Origin: Neolecta irregularis DAH-3
Taxonomy: Eukaryota; Ascomycota; Neolectomycetes; Neolectales; Neolectaceae
Assembly (NCBI GenBank): GCA_001929475.1
Contig: LXFE01002252.1
Span: forward strand, 1 to 61,905
Direction: 5' to 3'
DNA: 61,905 nt
This document shows positions 1 through 11,104 of this stretch, one piece after another. Under the pieces are notes generated by a model. It did not search any database and had not been told where the DNA came from. It saw only the letters and a list, made by a program, of their open reading frames with translations. Position numbers and translations under genes: made by a program. Within the stretch, counting starts at the first letter, position 1; each line of letters starts with the position of its first letter.

Positions 1-689
1 GGAGGAAGAAGAGCGAACAGCAGGCCATTTTATAGATTTTGGACTCGAGAATTGACTGCAATGTGACAGATGAAGGCGGTTTTCAGGAATGTCAAAGTTC
101 AAAAGAACATGGAAGCAGGCAAAGAGAAAAGATATGTTCCAAGCCATCGGAAGTGGTGTGATGGCCTGATTAAGGGCGGCGTGGCGTTTTGGCACTTCAG
201 CACAATGTAGTGTGAAGAATGAGTTCATCCATTCCAGACGATCAATGCAAGAATCAAATGATACGATGATTCAACTCAGATCATAAACAGAAAATCTAAG
301 AATGTATCCTCCAGATACACCGTACCAATACGGCAAGAGGCGTGGAATCAGAAGCTTGTGGTGGACCTTTTGTTGGGTGTTATGAATTCTGGACTGTTCC
401 CATGTGAATACGACATTTGAAGGTAGTATTTTTGGTAAAGTCTTGCTGAATCATACGTGTCTTTTTTCACCTAGAAAGCAGGGCCCTTTATCAATATTAT
501 CGTAGTGTAATAGTCTACTATCGATCTGTCCGTCAGCGTCTCCCGGTTACTTTGATCATTTTCGTAACAGTTAGTCTGTTAACAAAGTCCTTCCGGTTGT
601 CCTTGTACTCGTTCTGCTGGCAATGGTCAAAATTGAACAGTTACCATGACATAACTTCAACGTCAAACATGTGTGCTTTGGTTACTGCT
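1..689. other. No gene recognised at left edge
   Basis: I see no convincing coding region here. Open frames are short, have no family resemblance and are not joined by plausible splice sites. The stretch would hold the 3' flank of the dCMP deaminase gene and whatever lies beyond the left edge. Confidence 0.4.
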
Positions 690-1691
690 CTAGAACCTGT
701 TTTCTGTGATCCGCAACTCGTCAACCTTATTTGCCAGTTGATCCTCGAGAATATACTGCCTCAGAACAACACCTCCTTCTCTAAGAATCCTCGCAGCCGT
801 TCTATCGACTGTATATTCGATGTTATAAACAACCTCCCTGACGCCTGTCTGCACAATCTTGACAGAACAAGTGATGCATGGACAAGTATCACAATAAATC
901 ACTGCACCTGAAATTCTTTCCTGTCCGGCTTCAAGTAAAGCATTCTCCTCGGCGTGAAGGCAAAAGCAATTTCCCAGGCCTTGTCCAGATCCTATTCCTG
1001 AGTTGCAGCGTTCACAGCCCCCTTCGTTGCAATTCTTTATATTACGAGGCGTTCCATTGTATCCCGTTGCGATCACGCGGTTGTTTGAAACAAGAACACA
1101 GCCTACACGCCTTTTCATACAATTCGAACGCTGCGAAGCAAGATGAGCTAGTTTCATGAAATATGTATCCCAGTTTGGACGCAAGCGAGTAGTTAACCGT
1201 AAATCCAGTACATCGAGATGAATACGCAGAGATGGAATGGTAGAATAGGTATTTAAAATATGCAAGGGTGATGAATGAAAGAGTTGAGCGATTCCAGTTT
1301 TAGGCTTGTAAAGATTTTCATCGGACAATGAGAGGAAATTCTCGAGAGATATAGTGTTGGAGTATCTATGGAATTAAAGCATGATGGGGCATAGAAGGTA
1401 CTTTGACTTGTATCTTTGATATCGTAATAAAACAGGACCATCAACAGTGACCAACAAAAAGAATGGCCGCTTTGAATATTTCTCGACAAGTTCTTTGTTG
1501 TCTAAATCCGTTGTAACAAAGTTTTGTCTCCATTTTGTCGTAACGTAATGAAGTAGTTCGGCTGGGGACGAGAAACTATTATGTTCAGACGAAATGGAAA
1601 GGTAAAGACGGGTGAATGAATGAACTTGTTCGAGATAAGACGCAATCTCCGACCGGCCTGAACAGAGAGATCCAGTTACCCCGATAAACAT
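690..1691 (-). CDS. DCD1: dCMP deaminase
   Basis: Deoxycytidylate deaminase converts dCMP to dUMP, feeding thymidylate synthesis in the cytosol. Two exons are joined by a 36-nt intron (1366-1401, GTACCT to CATAG), giving about 321 aa. The N-terminal part starts MFIGVTGSLCSGRSE, a P-loop-like segment also found at the start of yeast Dcd1. The C-terminal part carries the zinc and catalytic motifs: CLHAEENA (HAE) near residue 234 and CPCITC (PCxxC) near residue 260, plus the TGYNGTPRN substrate loop. I chose the ATG at 1691 because it gives the family N-terminus; an in-frame ATG lies four codons upstream. The family assignment is secure. The splice junction is inferred from frame continuity. Confidence 0.93.
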
Positions 1692-1911
1692 TATCACGTA
1701 CAAAAGATAAAGTGAAATTTAAAGGGATCCGCACGATTTTTTGATTTTGAATAATATACTGTCTCGTGAGATCAAGAGTCCAAGACCTCTTAACCATATC
1801 GATGTCCAAATTGGGCTTAACGTCATATAGACTACAAATATATGTCGAATAATATCTTTGAAAGGTTTTCAGAGGAGTCTGTAGAAGGCTTGTAGCGTTT
1901 CTCTATCGTAG

Positions 1912-1938
1912 ACAATTTCTGTTTTGCACAGAAATTGT
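1912..1938. repeat. Perfect 10-bp inverted repeat (hairpin 1)
   Basis: Arms ACAATTTCTG and CAGAAATTGT are perfectly complementary around a 7-nt loop. The element lies in non-coding DNA upstream of the dCMP deaminase gene. A role as an RNA structure or dimeric protein-binding site is possible but not shown. Confidence 0.6.
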
Positions 1939-1972
1939 AAATGATAACCAGTCCGTATAAATCTCGACATTT

Positions 1973-1998
1973 TCTACAGGATTTTGCTGTAGGAAATT
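1973..1998. repeat. Second hairpin next to the first
   Basis: TTTCTACAG and CTGTAGGAAA form a stem with one bulged G around the loop GATTTTG, about 35 bp after the perfect hairpin. Both loops contain TTTTG. The function is unknown. Confidence 0.45.
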
Positions 1999-2340
1999 TA
2001 CTTTCTTAAAAAGGATATATGTACATTTATGCTTAACGAAGTAATGTGTTTCTCCTTGCACTATGCATTTGTTTTTCTTGGAGCCAGAAAGCGTACCATG
2101 AGATAGACATACAAGTTGGCTAACACCAGCTAGGGAAGACGCGATTTATTTTTTGGGATTGGGCGAAACAGCCAAACCCCTTTTTACAAGCAAACCACAA
2201 TTTACAAGTTAGACCATTGTACAACGATGAGTCGATTCACAAGGTTTTCACCTAAATACACAAAGATCCGGTTCTAATGCAGCCCAAATCCCCTGGCACA
2301 AAAGTATAGCAGAAAAGCCAAATCACAATTGGAAGCAGAT

Positions 2341-4615
2341 TTAGAGATTCTTCTTCCCACGATTTCTTATTTTCTGAACTCGGGTCTCCAATTTCCTGAA
2401 AAGCTTTTTCTTCAAAAACAAGGCTTGCCTCTGGGCAATCTTGAGGTTTTCACGCTCAACCATAAGAATATTATTCCATGCTTTTCTTGTGTTTTCGGAG
2501 AGGTGAAGTCCTTTGGCAAGCTCAACGGGATATCGAGCTAGCATTGATGCAGAACTGTACTTGTGATCGAGTTCTTTAACCGCGTTTTCAAGATCGTGAA
2601 GGGTAAGGGATACTTGTTTCGATGCTACTTTTAAAATTTTCTCGATCTCGTCGGGAAGAAAGTCTAGGTTTGAACCGTTGGACACTCTTTCAAAAAGTTT
2701 GCGTCTCGATGCAAAACCTTTGACAGAATTGAGAAGCCTTTGAGGGGCGAAGATGTCTATATTTAACTCTCGATGATCTCCAACACTCGAGAAGACTTGA
2801 TCAACGAAGCTTCTATACGGACCCCACGCCTCGGCTTGCTGCTTGATACTTTGTTCATTCATTTCTACTTTTTGATCTTCCAGCCCACGTTGAGGCTCAT
2901 TTACATTCGTCTCTATCACATCTAGCGTTGAAACTTCGGTAAGTTTTGAATCTCTGGACTTTTTATCCGCCTCAAATTGACGAAAGTCAATCGTTATATC
3001 GCCACGTATAAACGGTGCAAACTGAGAATCAGTTTTGAATCTCAGTATACCACGTTTCCATTCTTCTGGAATAATAAACTTCCAAATGAGAGGATGCGTA
3101 ACAGGTTCAATGTCCCTATTATGAATTATTTCATCATTGCGGAGCCAAATAGTCTTGAGCTTTTGCAAGGCACAAATAGGGACTTCTTTCGGGCAATCCA
3201 TAATTATAGCCGAATTTTCCTGATGAAAGACTAGTGTCGGTTGGTATTCGATGGCATCTTCGATTACTGGAGATGCCGGAGGTTTTAGCGATGCTGGACC
3301 CTGAAATTCCCTAAGAAACTTCTCAACATTGACTAAAAGCAAAATGACCAAGACCAGCGCAAGGATGATTTTGGACATGGTCCGGCGTGTCGCTGCCATC
3401 TTCTAAGATAATTAGTACAGTGATACGTAGAGCACCCACTGCGCTCATCTTTTCATTTTGTTTGTTCTTATTTTTTCCAATAGCATACGTAAGCCTTTGG
3501 CCAAAATCAACAGCGTCTAAGTTTTGGAAATTCTCTAACGTAATACACGATTGAATTTTCTTACAACCTCCGTTGCCATTCAAGTTATTTTTAATAGGAG
3601 CATTGAAAGTGACAAATTGATCAGTAGCTATGTCCGATAACGAGGATTGAAATGAAAGGGGAGTTTCTCCAATATATAGCAATGGAACTGAACTGTCATA
3701 CGCAAACCCCAAAATACGTTCTCGAATAGCCATTGAGAAATCTTGAGCTTCGTTTGTCACGATTATAAGATCAGGAACAAAGTTCTCTGATGGAAAGACT
3801 GAAGGGATGGATGTCGTTGATGAGGGTGGATCTTCGCCCATATTGATTTCGGAGTCAATATTTAGCTTGTCTCTGGGCCCAGGTAGAAGGAATCCTTTTA
3901 CTATATGCACTGCCGGCCGAAGTCCCGACTCTTCGACGAATCCGGCTTGGGGCTCTTTAAGGAAATTGGTCAACACGATGACGTTGATACGTTGATCATC
4001 GCCACGCATCAACATCTTTTTATCGTAATAAGCGGATTGAAATTCCCATAGACTTGAATGGATCTTACTGATGATGGAGTATAAGTACTTGAGGTTTCCC
4101 ACGTATAGGATTTGGATGGCTTGATCCGGGTTGATGACGTAAGATATTTCAGATCCCCTATCGGACACGCAGGTAATATTCGAAGACATAGTTCCTGCGG
4201 CCTTGATGCCATCTTGAGCGTGAATGGGATCGAGTGGTCTGCTCTGTGTTTTCATCTCACCCGGAAAGCATACTTGTTGCTGGGATGAGCACAGAGAACC
4301 TGATTTGATGGACTCTGAAACGGCCGACAAAGACATTTGAAGTGTCTGATCGCTGTAAACGCTATCATCGCCAACCTGGGACAGCGGGTACACTAGGCCA
4401 TGATAGTTCACTGCTGTATCCTCCTCATCTGAAGAATCAAGCTCAGAAGACGAGATGTCATTTGCCGAGAGGGATTCTTTTGAGATAACGTCGTAGTCTT
4501 CATCATTGAGACTGCTGATATCGCTTGGATCGCTTTCGAGAGAAATGCTATGCAAAGATTCGCGAGACCCTTTCGCAGACAGCATCTCAAAGTCAGCCAC
4601 GCAGTAGTAAGCCAT
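2341..4615 (-). CDS. Large single-pass membrane protein, unknown function
   Basis: Two overlapping open frames join through a 37-nt intron (3403-3439; GTGGGT donor, TACTAAT branch site, TTAG acceptor) into one protein of about 745 aa. Residues 1-130 are acidic and Ser-rich. Residues 170-390 look like a mixed alpha/beta domain with strings such as ILYVGNLKYL and VPDLIIVTNE. A single hydrophobic segment, IILALVLVILLLVNVEKF, follows the junction near residue 405. The remaining 330 aa are charged and end in a Lys/Arg-rich tail. ATG 4615 is the first in frame, and a TTTATAAATA stretch lies just upstream. I do not recognise the family. The fusion is well supported because the downstream frame starts inside the upstream one and the spliced frame is open. 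Confidence 0.75.
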
Positions 4616-4947
4616 ACTGTTCAAGATGGATTTATAAATAGTAGCACAATTCAGGTGGGGCTTTGGGAAGTGCTATTGCAAAAATAGGGTCAAAATGCCA
4701 GCAGAGGATTGGTCTTGAGACTTTAAAGTGAATGGATAGATGGATCAGGTTATCGCTGTTATTCAGTCTGCGCCCCACACCACATGCTGATGTTTGCAAT
4801 ATACAAGGTGCATCGGTAGTCTACTCTGCTATTCTGCTGCGCATACTTTGTCCGTGAAATATTTACAATCGACCGATATATTGCAGGCCGGGTTTTCTCG
4901 GATCTTAGGCAAGGCACAAGGCTATTGATTGCCAGTTTCCACCAAAT

Positions 4948-6258
4948 ATGTCCTCCGTGAAGTCCCTGCTGGTTGATATATCTGCTGGGAGTCTTGCGGC
5001 ATGTGGAGCGGTTTGTTTATCCGGATCATGGGGATTGGGCAAACTGATAGCCTAGGTCACCCTGACGAACCCCTTTGAGGTTGTTAAAATTCGCCTGCAG
5101 TTGCAAGGGGAATTGGTGAAAGAAGGGCAGGCAAGGAAATCATACACAGGTGTCTTCCAGGCATTACGGGTTATCGCGAAATATGAAGGTTTCAGAGCAT
5201 GGCAAAAAGGACTAGGCATCGCGGTATATCATGAGATTTGCGCTTTTCTTACTTTGGCAAGTATGTCTACCAGATCGCGTTGAATGGTTGTCGGTTGGGC
5301 CTATACGAACCTGTGAGAGGGGGTTTGACTCGTATGATTACCGGTTCTGCGCATCAGAATGTGATGTCAATCAGTATGATCCTAAATTGAAAGCTACATC
5401 ACACTTTTAGACATGTTTTCAGGTACTTGAAACCTCTTAAAGTGGCGTCTAACATCAATTGAGGCGCAATTTGTGGGATTCTAGGAGGTAGGTTTCGTTC
5501 GTAGGATTGAATTAACGGAAAAGCATGTATAGGTTCACCATTCTTTTTGATCAAAACTCGTCTTCAGTCGCATTCTCCCATTTTCACAGAGGTTGGAACA
5601 CAACACATTTACAAAGGGCCATTGAATGCATTCCAATCCATATGGAAACAGGAAGGGATAAAGGGATTATATCGAGGTTGATTCCAGAACAATTCATCCT
5701 GATCAATACAGGAATGGATGCAGCTTTACTTCGAACAGGAGCTGGATCTTCAGTCCAGTTGGTTGTCGTTGCATATTTTCGAGCTAATATGTAGCCTTCC
5801 TATAATTTTGCTAAACGCCAATTGTATTTCATGGATGACGGGCCACCAAAACATCTCCTTGCTAGCGCCTTTAGTGGCTTTGGGGTTTGTTGCGTAATGC
5901 ACCCTTTCGACGTGGTAATGACTCGAATGTACAACCAAAAGGGTACTTTGGAGGTTATCCCGGGAGAAATTCTTCTAGCTCCAGCTAATGCTAGTAAAGC
6001 TCCAGAATTCAAGGTCAAGCATGGGTTTAGTGCAGGTGGAACGCTATATAAAACTCCCTTAGATTGTCTTGTTAAGACTATCAAGTTCGAAGGGCCGATT
6101 GCATTATATAAAGGGTTCTCAAGCCATTTGCCTAGGATTGTTATTCATACCGTCTTGACTTTGACTTTGATGGAACAGGTATGTATTCCTTCTACAAGAG
6201 GGCTGTTTACAAGTAGACAATGAAGTTGATGAGCAGTATCGCAGATCGTGTATACTGA
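4948..6258 (+). CDS. OAC1: Mitochondrial oxaloacetate/sulfate carrier (Oac1-type)
   Basis: A mitochondrial carrier family protein of the inner membrane, closest by eye to yeast Oac1, which transports oxaloacetate and sulfate. The exons spell three carrier repeats. Clear blocks are NPFEVVKIRLQLQ, QIALNGCRLGLYEPV, GSPFFLIKTRLQSHSP, GMDAALLRTGAGSSVQL, HPFDVVMTRMYNQKG and PLDCLVKTIKFEGPIALYKG, ending EQTMKLMSSIADRVY. At least eight introns of 33-45 nt are needed, and one exon is only 12 nt (5414-5425), flanked by introns of 37 and 41 nt. After MYNQKG an in-frame stretch of about 32 residues has no counterpart in the yeast protein as I recall it. It may be a loop insertion or an intron whose length is a multiple of three. 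Confidence 0.88.
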
Positions 6259-6392
6259 GATAATGGGTTGATTTAGATGGCGTAGATGTTATTCCATAAT
6301 ATAAGATCACAAACTAATAGTGACAAGCCTCTTTGAGCCATTGTTACAGAATACTTTTTGCTGCAATATGAGAACAAGTGTCATTGGTAAAG

Positions 6393-6520
6393 GGTGGCTT
6401 GACGGTGTATGAAGGCGGAAGTTAGATATTCCTAGCCAAATACGAATACTTAGGCTAGGTATGTCCCTTTGTAAGAAGTTCGAATACTTAGGCTAGTTGT
6501 AACACTTGGTCTTATCGTAC
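6393..6520 (+). repeat. Dispersed repeat, copy A
   Basis: The segment contains GGTGGCTTGACGG, then GTTAGATATTCCTAGCC, then AATACTTAGGCTAG. The same order appears on the opposite strand at 14136-14242. In this copy the block CGAATACTTAGGCTAG occurs twice, about 25 nt apart, suggesting a local tandem duplication relative to copy B. It lies between OAC1 and MKT1 and encodes nothing. It could be a small non-autonomous transposon or a decayed LTR. Confidence 0.7.
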
Positions 6521-6836
6521 TTCTAAGCGCATAGCTTACAAAAATAAAAATCATCTCTATACAAATGTGGAAATCGAGACTGTTTTGAAATGCGCATTGT
6601 GTGGAACGGTATTCTGTTTAATTAGTGTTGCTGCAGATAAGAATATTGTCGTAATGTAACGGCCTTATAAGTATGTGATTCGATGTATCTATATATCCCA
6701 TGTCGATGAATTAATCACCTTCGACAATGCTTCGCCCCAGTTGACTTCGTGGAGTTTCCTGAATCACCTCCACTAAAGATTGGTTCTTTCTTTTAAGACA
6801 TCAATCCCGCCATCTTCATTTCCTTCCAAAGTCACA

Positions 6837-9358
6837 ATGACAAGTACCGCATATCAGGAATCGCCAGCTTATAACCCAGTTCGCGGTCTCGATGCTCTGA
6901 TCACGAGCACTCGATGCGCAGTCCAGCATCCCATGTCTGCTCTAAAAGGCCTCAAGATAGGCATAGATGCCGCTCTTTTTATCCGGAAAACTGTAGCCAG
7001 CGGATTAATGAAAGAAAGCCTTTGCTCAGTAGTCGGTGGATACCCGATTACTATTACGACTAGGATCCACCAAGAACTGGAACAATTAATGTCATATGAT
7101 ATTGAAATGGTCTTTGTTTTCAATGGCATCGATAAAAATAGACACGAGCAAGGTCTTCATGCGGATAAAGGTCTCGCAATGCGCAGAGCTCAGGCCTGGG
7201 ATATGATTGAAAAGGGGAAAGTCGCCGAAGCGCATAAGGAATTAAATTTGACGGGTATATAGTCCGGGGTTCAAACCTCTAATTCTTTAAGGCCAGTTCA
7301 AAATGTCAGATTTTGATCATCTTTTTATCGAGATCCTTCGAGCAAGGAGTATAGACTTTATCGTTGCTCCATACTCTTCTTTGGCCCAGGTGCGAATTGT
7401 TAGCGGTATGCCTGCTAATAAGGAAGCTTCTTTACCTGGAGAAAACAGGATATATTGAAGCTGTCTATGCTCCCCCGGAAACTCTCTGTTACGGCGACAT
7501 TTACGAGAAACAAGGTGATTTCGACCTTTCGAGGATTATTTACAGTCTCCAACCACGAGATAATAGATTTTACATACTTGATAAAGGAATGCTCAGAAGC
7601 GAGATGGGGAACGTTACTACCGAACAATTTGTCGATATTTGTGTGCTTTCTGGTTTCGATCTGATTCCAACAAATCCTCTTCTCGAACCAGGCTCTGGCA
7701 ACCAAAATCAATACACAATCCGAGGTTCCATTGAATGGGTTCGGCATTGGCAGAGCGGAATCAACGCGCTTCTGAATCATCCTGAAGATCCCAACGGGAA
7801 GTCTGCTGGATTTACAGACATCTTCAAGAAGGCTCGAACAGGACTCGCATATGCCGTCGTTCTTTACGAAGATGGAAGAGTTCAACCTTTGCCTTTGAAA
7901 GCAGAGTTTCCTTCTGATATCCACGAAATCCTTGGGACACAGCTTCCTGAAGAAATGTACTTCTATTTATCTCGCGGGCTTCTCGGAAGTCATATTTTGA
8001 ACGCGATTGTTTCCGGAAAGGTTACTGAAACACTCCCTGCAGATGGCGATAGCCCGGAATTTCGAAGATTGTTGAATGACCTAACAGACATTAGGGCCCA
8101 ATGTCTAGGACTGATCTGCCAACCAATAGCTAGATACTATCATCATCAAAAAATGGTATAGCATACCCCCGATATTGCTGACAAGGAGATCATCGTTTAT
8201 TGGTATGATACGGCGAAGTCAGTTGACATCACATTCAGTAATGAACTATCTCTATATGCGAATCGGCTGGCATCATGGACCGTTGAAGATGAGCTAATCA
8301 AAGAAGAATTGGTGCGTCAAGAGGCATAGTTCTCTCTGGGTCGAATACTGATGCTATAGAACTCAAAGGTCGACCTAACTTTCCTACTTAACTTGGTTTA
8401 TTTCGAGAATAACGCTGCCAGAACCATTGAGAAGAGAACAGATAAACCGGCAAGTGTTAAGGTTTAATTTAAAGTTGACGGCTTAGCTTCTATCGTCTTT
8501 CGATGAAATATTTTCCAGCGTTATCCTCCGTTTACTAGATTGCCGTGGATACGTTGACGCGAAGCATAAACTCACTCCATGGGGACAAGCTCTAGTTACC
8601 ACTTTGAACGCTCTCGAATCCCCGCATAATTTTGCGGATGGGGTGTTGATATTATTTGAATGCATTCGTCGTGGATTCATAAAACTGAGGGACAATATGC
8701 GTAAATTTCACGGCGCTCCTTCCCAGGGATCATGTGATTTTGAAATCTCTTTGAAATCACTGATATCCAGCTGCCGATCAGGAGTATGCCCTTCTGATCT
8801 GTCGAATTGCCTCTGTCCTTTCCGTTAGGCACAAAATCGTTCCTTGGACTGGGCCACTGAACAAAAATATGACACATTTTAATTCTCTTGTTAATGCAAT
8901 ACACAGGCATCTTAGAAATCTCACTGAAGTTGTTACTGTGTCTGCATTTATGAATGGAGATGTTCAAAGACTTGGCCGCAATGATGTGACTGACTTGGCT
9001 TTTCGGTATTCGAGGTCTAAGGTTTCCATAACTGATATTCAGGTTGCCTTTCTTACACCCAACCAATGCTTCAATGTCAGTTCTTCTAAAGCAGTGGTTT
9101 GATGAAGTTGCGATAAACAAGACCGATGCGAGAATGAAGATTGAACAAGGGTTTGCTGGAATTATCGACCTTGATGCAGAGTTTGCTAAAGTCACTAGAC
9201 TTTGGGACGCGGTATGCTTGATACAATCTAATATCATGCTTATATTTCTGCAGATTGTTAAGGGCCTCAAAGAAGGAGAGAGACAGAGTGTTGTGAACAA
9301 ATCCATCATGGAAGATTTCGTAAAAGCTGATGTTTGGTTTAAGGAGCGGAGGTTGTAA
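6837..9358 (+). CDS. MKT1: Mkt1-type post-transcriptional regulator (XPG-like fold)
   Basis: A homologue of yeast Mkt1, a protein with an XPG/FEN1-like nuclease fold that acts with Pbp1 on mRNA stability and translation, including mRNAs for mitochondrial proteins. The N-terminal XPG-like region includes GLKIGIDAALFIRKT and FVFNGIDKNRHEQG. The internal XPG region includes VAPYSSLAQLLYLEKTGYI and VLSGFDLIPTNP. The Mkt1-specific C-terminal region follows (LTPWGQALVTTLNALESP, then VPWTGPLNKNM, then MEDFVKADVWFKERRL). Introns include 37-nt (from 7258), 30-nt (8157-8186), about 48-nt and 31-nt cases. The 30-nt one removes an in-frame TAG and is among the shortest in the window. ATG 6837 opens the first exon. 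Confidence 0.87.
8157..8186 (+). other. 30-nt intron in MKT1
   Basis: The sequence runs from GTATAGCATA to GCTGACAAG. Reading through it would hit TAG at once. Removing exactly these 30 nt joins HHQKM to EIIVYWYDTAKS in frame, which fits the Mkt1 family. The branch-like GCTGAC sits only a few bases from the acceptor AG. Confidence 0.75.
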
Positions 9359-9503
9359 CACATAGAGGCCGTGCTTCATTCTTCGGTTCGTGCTGTTTCC
9401 AAGGAAATTATCTATAAATACTGAACATCACCAACTTGTTTCCCAACATCTTCAGACTCAATTACATCTTTTCCACCAATCATTCCTCCTGTCGTCTCCC
9501 ACT

Positions 9504-10811
9504 ATGACTGCTGCTGAATTACAACATAGTATCAATGCAAGCGGTAGAGTCATTTTATATTATACTACTAATACGTCAGATATAACAGTGGAGCTGGAAT
9601 GCATAGAACCAAATACTCAACCCTTGATCATATCTAACGAAGGACTTTCTGGAAAAGTCAAAATGCAGATGCCTGAGCTTGTTCAAGAGTGGAAAATCAC
9701 ATCTACCAAGCTTTGGCTTGGAGGAGCCATAAAGATTGGGAAGAAAACATCCATTGTATATGCATTCCTTCCCAAGACTTTAACCTCTAATTCAAGTTTT
9801 TTGACAAAGCTATATGGTCACTGACGGAAGAAACCCCGCAATCTCCGAATAACTACCAATGTTCCTTTTTCAATGTAATTGTTCCTAGTAGAGTTTCTTT
9901 GGAGGATATCTGTCGAACCGATAGACTCCTTGAATCTCCGGCTTATTGGGCTACTTCCAAGGTTTCAAATACCCAGTGGGTAGAATATCTTCCATCATCA
10001 ACTTGCCGTTCTGATATTTCAATAGCGTATGTCTATCGATGATATGTGAGTGATTTTTGTAATGTCAAATAGCTACTACCTTTATCCCAGTATCACACGA
10101 GTAGACATGCGAGGAAATTCTCTTCCTGAATTACCAGGGCTTCCTCTCCAAGTTCATTATGCACAGACTCGACGACTTCAAGCCCATCAGACGGAGTTCC
10201 CAGCAAATTATCAAACATTCGACAAGGTGATCAGGAGTTCTATGCCCCACAAACATTCCTTGACTATTTCAGTTCACACAAATGCACCGTCTCCGATTTA
10301 CGCAGTCATTGGACGAGATGTCAACTTTACTTTCAAGGTAGATGGAAACTATCATATTGTAAAATGTCTTGCCGCTGAAATTAGTCTTTACCAAGTTCTC
10401 AGCTATCGATTTGACGTTGGTGGAATCTGGCAAACTTCAACTCGACGTTGTTCCACTACTTGCATTTCTGATGCCTTGTCAAATCCCAATGCAATTCCGG
10501 TCAGTTTATATATTTCTGAAGAATCTGTCGCAACATTCAAATTGAAAACCAGACACGATTGGGACATTGCCAATCATTACTATCTCGAGTTAAGAACCAA
10601 TGTACAGAGAGAAGGTCAACAAAGGACTTTGGGAAAGCCCTTTCCAAAGAAGGCATGTCACCTCCATTTCATATGTAATAACTGTGAAAAGACTGTGACA
10701 GGAAAACTTGAAATTGTGTTACTGAATGAAAACAGAGATCCGACAAAGCTTCTATCGTGGAAGAAAATTGCGGCGTTTCTTGAAGAAAAGCAGCACCCAA
10801 GCAGGAACTGA
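9504..10811 (+). CDS. Unknown protein, possibly arrestin-like
   Basis: Three exons: a 41-nt intron (9756-9796) and a 46-nt intron near 10027 restore one open frame of about 405 aa. The protein is rich in beta-type sequence. Several spots resemble the arrestin fold pattern: GLSGKVKMQMP, FFDKAIWSL, FNVIVPSRVS and AYYLYPSITR in the first half, and SLTISVHTNAPSP with SLYQVLSYR in the second. This is a weak, by-eye fold guess. Arrestin-like proteins usually adapt ubiquitin ligases to membrane cargo, but no PPxY-type motif was noticed. A TATAAATA at 9413-9420 precedes the ATG by about 85 bp. Confidence 0.6.
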
Positions 10812-11104
10812 GAAAGTAGGAGTTTTGCTTGTAAATTATAGAGTCCCTAGGCTACTTTCATATTCCATGAGGTAAAATAAAGTATGCTTTTTTAACAGCA
10901 GTTGATGGAAATGAAATGAATTCACACTGCAGTATTCCAGAACAGAATCCCATTTCCATCATCTTGCCGAACCCAAAATATTGTCGACATTACTCTATTT
11001 CCCAAAAACATACAGAGAAATGAGAAGAGGGACGCCATGCATCCATGCAGTGAACCTAACAAAGAGAAAAGGAAAAGCCCAGACCCCATAGAATGCACAA
11101 GTTT
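10812..11104. other. Convergent intergenic spacer
   Basis: AT-rich 3' flanks of two convergent genes. Nothing else was recognised. Confidence 0.4.

Larger units (their letters stand above)
1692..2340. other. Intergenic region with two adjacent hairpins
   Basis: This is the promoter side of the dCMP deaminase gene and the 3' flank of the membrane-protein gene, both on the minus strand. No coding potential was recognised. It contains two close stem-loops at 1912-1938 and about 1973-1998, listed separately. Confidence 0.5.

Noticed and set aside
10050-10811. The 253-codon frame as a separate gene
   Set aside because: Its upstream part joins in frame through a 46-nt intron to the exon before it, and its first codons before the acceptor are intronic.
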